From: Tenericutes bacterium HGW-Tenericutes-5
Lineage (GTDB): Bacteria > Bacillota_I > Bacilli_A > Izemoplasmatales > Hujiaoplasmataceae
Direction of reading: 5' to 3'
Assembly: GCA_002839125.1 (NCBI GenBank)
Contig: PGXI01000059.1
Span: 1-8,919 of the forward strand
Length of the DNA: 8,919 nt
Below, in pieces: positions 6,681 to 8,919 of the stretch. The position numbers and the translations under genes are program-made. Position 1 is the first letter of the stretch, and every line of letters starts with the position of its first letter. The notes beneath the pieces are model-generated. The model was given only the letters and a program-made list of their open reading frames with translations. It made no database searches and had not been told where the DNA came from.

Positions 6681-8381
6681 TTACATTCTCCTGATCACTT
6701 GCATACCCAATAATTTCATGCCCTCATCAAGGATATTTCGAATAATTGAAATCAAAGTAAGTTTGGTATTTCTTTCGATTTCATCACTTACCATGATTTT
6801 TTCCTTGGCATAAAAAGTGTTAAAATAACTAGCTAAATTCAATAAATACTTCGCTAATACAGATGGCGAATACTCATTTTTAGCTTTGATTAATATCTCT
6901 TCATACTGAGCAATAGTTTTGATGAGGTCAAAACTATGATCAGACATGAATAATTCAAAATTAATATTTTTATCATCAAACTCGTTTTCTTCTAAAACTG
7001 AGCTGATTCTCACTGACGTATATTGCAAGTAAGGTCCGGTTTGACCAACAAAGTTAACCATATCCTCTAAATTAAACTCAACGTCATTCGTTCTATAATT
7101 CTTTAAATCGTTAAAGATAATCGCTGAAACACCGATTTTCTCTGCGATTTCTTCCTTGTTTTCTAGACATGGATTTTTTTCATTAATATAAGCAAGTGAA
7201 AGACTAGATGCTTCTTTTAAAACATCTTCTAACTTAACGATCTTACCTTTTCTCGTTGACATTTTTTTCCCGTCTTGTAAGACAAGTCCGAAATTAATGT
7301 GATGAATATCTTGATAAAAATCATAACCCATTTTTTTAACAACTGCTTTCAGTTGTTCAAAGTGCAGTTTTTGTTCATTACCAACAACATATAATACTTC
7401 ATCAAAGTCATAGGTATTTTTGCGGTAAAATAACGCAGCTAAATCTCTAGTTATATAAAGAGTTGATCCGTCACTTTTTTGAATCAATGCCGGTGGCATA
7501 TCTTCGCCTAAATCAACAATCATGGCTCCAGCATCCTTTTTAAGCAAGTTTTTTTCTGTTAGTTCATCTACTACTTTTTGCATCTTATCATTATAAAAAG
7601 CTTCGCCATTATAAGAATCGAAGTAAACATCCAACATTTTATAAACTTTCATATATTCTTGTAAAGAAACCTCTCTAAAATGTTCCCAAAGTTTATTATA
7701 CTCAGGATTACCTAGTTCAAGTTCTTTAAAGATTTCTCTTGCTTTATCTTCAATCTCTGGATTTTCTTTAGCTAACTCATGAAATTCAACATAGAGTTTA
7801 ACTAATTCTTCAATTGGATTTTCATCTACTTTTTCTTTGTCTCCGTAGTTCAAGTATGCATAAATGATTTTCCCAAATTGAGTTCCAAAATCACCCAAAT
7901 GATTAATTCTTATTACTTTATAACCTAACTTTTCCATAATATTTCCAATCGCATGACCAATGATTGTTGAACGCAAATGTCCTACAGAAAATGGCTTAGC
8001 GATATTTGGAGAAGAGTAGTCGATACATACAGTTTTGTCTTTGCCAATTTCATATTTAAAACTAGTCACAGCAGCCGCTTCATTTATTACTTCCTTAGCA
8101 AAAACTAATCGATCGAATGTAAGATTGATAAAACCGCCAACACGGTTGACTTCCTTAAACCAACTATAAACTTGTGATTGTTCAAGCGCTTCAATCACAA
8201 CATCAACAACTTCATTAAGCGGTTTTCTAACTGCTTTAACAATTGAAAATACAGGTATTGAAATATCGCCTAAATTAGTGGTTTTCGGTTCTTCAACAAC
8301 CACGTTGATTTCTTGGTTATAAATACTAGATAGTTTTACTTCTAACTCACTTCTTAACTTACTCTTAATTTTATCGATCAT
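6681..8381 (-). CDS. argS: Arginyl-tRNA synthetase
   Basis: Class I aminoacyl-tRNA synthetase that charges tRNA-Arg with arginine; essential and cytoplasmic. The 566-residue protein has the usual length and domain order. An N-terminal Add-1 domain (about 1-95, with TTNLGDISIPVF) precedes the Rossmann catalytic core. The core carries SSPNIAKPFSVGHLRST (123-139), where SVGH replaces the HxGH form of the HIGH motif, as I recall from other low-GC Gram-positive ArgS. NHLGDFGTQFGK and the KMSK-equivalent KMSTRKG (373-379) follow, then the DALR anticodon-binding domain from about 450 to the terminal RRM. The ATG at 8381 is chosen because GGAGATGA (8394-8387), one mismatch from GGAGGTGA, lies 5 nt upstream; in-frame ATGs at 8390 and 8396 overlap that site. 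No T-box leader fits in the 45 nt before the gene. The exporter pair follows 19 nt downstream. Confidence 0.97.
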   Translation of the reverse strand: MIDKIKSKLRSELEVKLSSIYNQEINVVVEEPKTTNLGDISIPVFSIVKAVRKPLNEVVDVVIEALEQSQVYSWFKEVNRVGGFINLTFDRLVFAKEVINEAAAVTSFKYEIGKDKTVCIDYSSPNIAKPFSVGHLRSTIIGHAIGNIMEKLGYKVIRINHLGDFGTQFGKIIYAYLNYGDKEKVDENPIEELVKLYVEFHELAKENPEIEDKAREIFKELELGNPEYNKLWEHFREVSLQEYMKVYKMLDVYFDSYNGEAFYNDKMQKVVDELTEKNLLKKDAGAMIVDLGEDMPPALIQKSDGSTLYITRDLAALFYRKNTYDFDEVLYVVGNEQKLHFEQLKAVVKKMGYDFYQDIHHINFGLVLQDGKKMSTRKGKIVKLEDVLKEASSLSLAYINEKNPCLENKEEIAEKIGVSAIIFNDLKNYRTNDVEFNLEDMVNFVGQTGPYLQYTSVRISSVLEENEFDDKNINFELFMSDHSFDLIKTIAQYEEILIKAKNEYSPSVLAKYLLNLASYFNTFYAKEKIMVSDEIERNTKLTLISIIRNILDEGMKLLGMQVIRRM

Positions 8382-8386
8382 ATGTA

Positions 8387-8394
8387 TCATCTCC
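8387..8394 (-). promoter_or_regulatory. Ribosome binding site for argS
   Basis: GGAGATGA differs at one base from GGAGGTGA, the complement of the 16S 3' end, and ends 5 nt before the ATG at 8381. Two upstream in-frame ATGs (8396 and 8390) lie next to or inside it and are therefore unlikely starts. Confidence 0.65.
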
Positions 8395-8406
8395 ATCCAA
8401 TATAAT

Positions 8407-8415
8407 ATTTTAGCA
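8407..8415 (-). promoter_or_regulatory. Possible extended -10 promoter for argS
   Basis: The - strand reads TGTGCTAAAAT ending at 8407: an extended -10 (TGn) with TAAAAT, one mismatch from TATAAT. Initiation would fall near 8400, with a leader of about 19 nt. No clear -35 is seen 16-18 nt upstream, in the end of the ABC-F gene, and no terminator separates the two genes, so read-through from ABC-F is an alternative. Confidence 0.4.
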
Positions 8416-8426
8416 CAGATAAATTG

Positions 8427-8919
8427 TTATTGCTCTAAAATATCTAATTCTTCTATCTTTAAATATAAAGTTTCTAATTCTTCTTCCTTATCTTTGATAA
8501 TCTGTTCTTGTAATTTGTATCTTTCAACGTCCGTGTAGATATCACTCAAGAATAACGATTGATGTAATTCTTGTAACTGCTGTTCTAAAGTTTCAATCTC
8601 CTTCAAAAGTTTTTTCTTGATTTTTTCATAATCTTCACTGAGATTTCTTGATTTTTGTTTAGTCTTTTCTTTAATACTTTCCTGTTTTTCTAAATACTTC
8701 AAATACTCTTCGTAATTTCCTTCGTAGATATTAGCTGAAGTATCTAACTTAATTATTTTTGATGCGACCTTATTAATAAAATAGCGGTCATGAGAGATAA
8801 AAATAATTGGTCCATCATATTCTTCAAATATATCTTCTATCACATTCTTAGAATCAATATCCAAATGATTGGTAGGTTCGTCGAGAACTAAGATATCTGG
8901 TCTTGACAGCATCAATAAT
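8427..8919 (-). CDS. ABC-F family ATP-binding protein, C-terminal part (cut by window end)
   Basis: The last ~160 residues of an ABC-F protein (Uup/EttA/YfmR/VmlR-type), a soluble tandem ATPase that acts on the ribosome rather than in membrane transport. Visible are the second-domain Walker B ILVLDEPTNHLD with catalytic Glu (within the first 20 residues here), the H-loop FISHDRYF around residues 39-46, and the YEGNYEEYL turn near 64-72. A Lys/Glu/Gln-rich, almost certainly coiled-coil C-terminal extension follows (about 75-160). The reading frame continues to the window edge with no stop, so the in-frame TTG and ATG at 8915-8910 are internal codons and the real start lies outside. The first ATPase domain and the second-domain Walker A and signature are not in the window, so the subfamily (housekeeping or antibiotic resistance) cannot be decided. 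The stop is 45 nt before argS. Confidence 0.92.
   Translation of the reverse strand, partial: LLMLSRPDILVLDEPTNHLDIDSKNVIEDIFEEYDGPIIFISHDRYFINKVASKIIKLDTSANIYEGNYEEYLKYLEKQESIKEKTKQKSRNLSEDYEKIKKKLLKEIETLEQQLQELHQSLFLSDIYTDVERYKLQEQIIKDKEEELETLYLKIEELDILEQ

Noticed and set aside
7962..8000. Broken HIGH motif in ArgS (SVGH)
   Set aside because: Ser at the first position is, as I recall, a normal variant in ArgS of low-GC Gram-positive bacteria; the surrounding motif is intact, so it is not a defect.
8382..8426. T-box or other riboswitch before argS
   Set aside because: Only 45 nt separate the ABC-F stop from the argS start, with no stem-loop of note, so a T-box cannot fit unless it lies within the upstream gene.
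8910..8915. Short stand-alone ABC protein starting near 8915
   Set aside because: The frame stays open to the window edge and the residues start just before Walker B; this is the tail of a longer ABC-F gene, not a small gene.
1..8919. CRISPR arrays, insertion sequences, prophage or toxin-antitoxin genes
   Set aside because: No regularly spaced repeats, transposase or integrase motifs, or unexplained gaps were found; the largest non-coding stretch is about 170 bases and holds the terminator, tRNA-Leu and its promoter.

Overview
This window is AT-rich chromosomal DNA from a bacterium with compact gene packing and strong Shine-Dalgarno sites. Tryptophan is encoded by TGG, and TGA acts as a genuine stop (it ends the first ABC half-transporter at 4808-4810). 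That points to the standard bacterial code (table 11), not the TGA=Trp code of Mycoplasma and Spiroplasma. AT richness, protein style and small intergenic gaps fit a low-GC Firmicutes/Tenericutes relative such as Acholeplasma, Izemoplasma or an erysipelotrich. This placement is inference; no marker gene here settles it.

Layout. On the + strand, 46-1351 holds a two-gene unit: an extended SDR (NAD(P)-dependent epimerase/dehydratase family) overlapping by 8 nt a small C_GCAxxG_C_C-family cysteine protein. A hairpin overlapping the stop codon (1350-1374) ends the unit. It is also positioned to end the convergent tRNA-Leu(CAA) gene at 1381-1467 (- strand), which has its own promoter. All remaining genes are on the - strand. 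In transcription order they are: the C-terminal part of an ABC-F ATPase (cut by the window end), argS, two ABC half-exporters forming a heterodimer, and an Amidohydro_3/YtcJ-like metal-dependent hydrolase with its own promoter.

How the genes work together. The ABC pair is an asymmetric heterodimeric exporter of the BmrC/BmrD (YheI/YheH), LmrCD, TM287/288 type. The upstream subunit has Asp at the catalytic-Glu position, and the downstream subunit has a normal Walker B Glu but a variant LSVGQ signature, so one composite ATP site is degenerate and one canonical. argS lies 19 nt upstream of the exporter, so the three genes are probably co-transcribed; a strong terminator (2928-2960) closes the unit. 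ABC-F and argS supply translation functions. The amidohydrolase is odd: its best-supported start lies immediately before the metal-binding HxH motif, so the usual N-terminal beta-sandwich strands are missing.

I see no CRISPR array, insertion sequence, prophage or integrase, and no gap longer than 300 bases. Most of the window is ordinary housekeeping and transport. The points most worth a second look are the truncated amidohydrolase, the SDR/cysteine-protein pair, and the repeated layout in which a terminator U-tract merges with the next promoter. I found no convincing new system.
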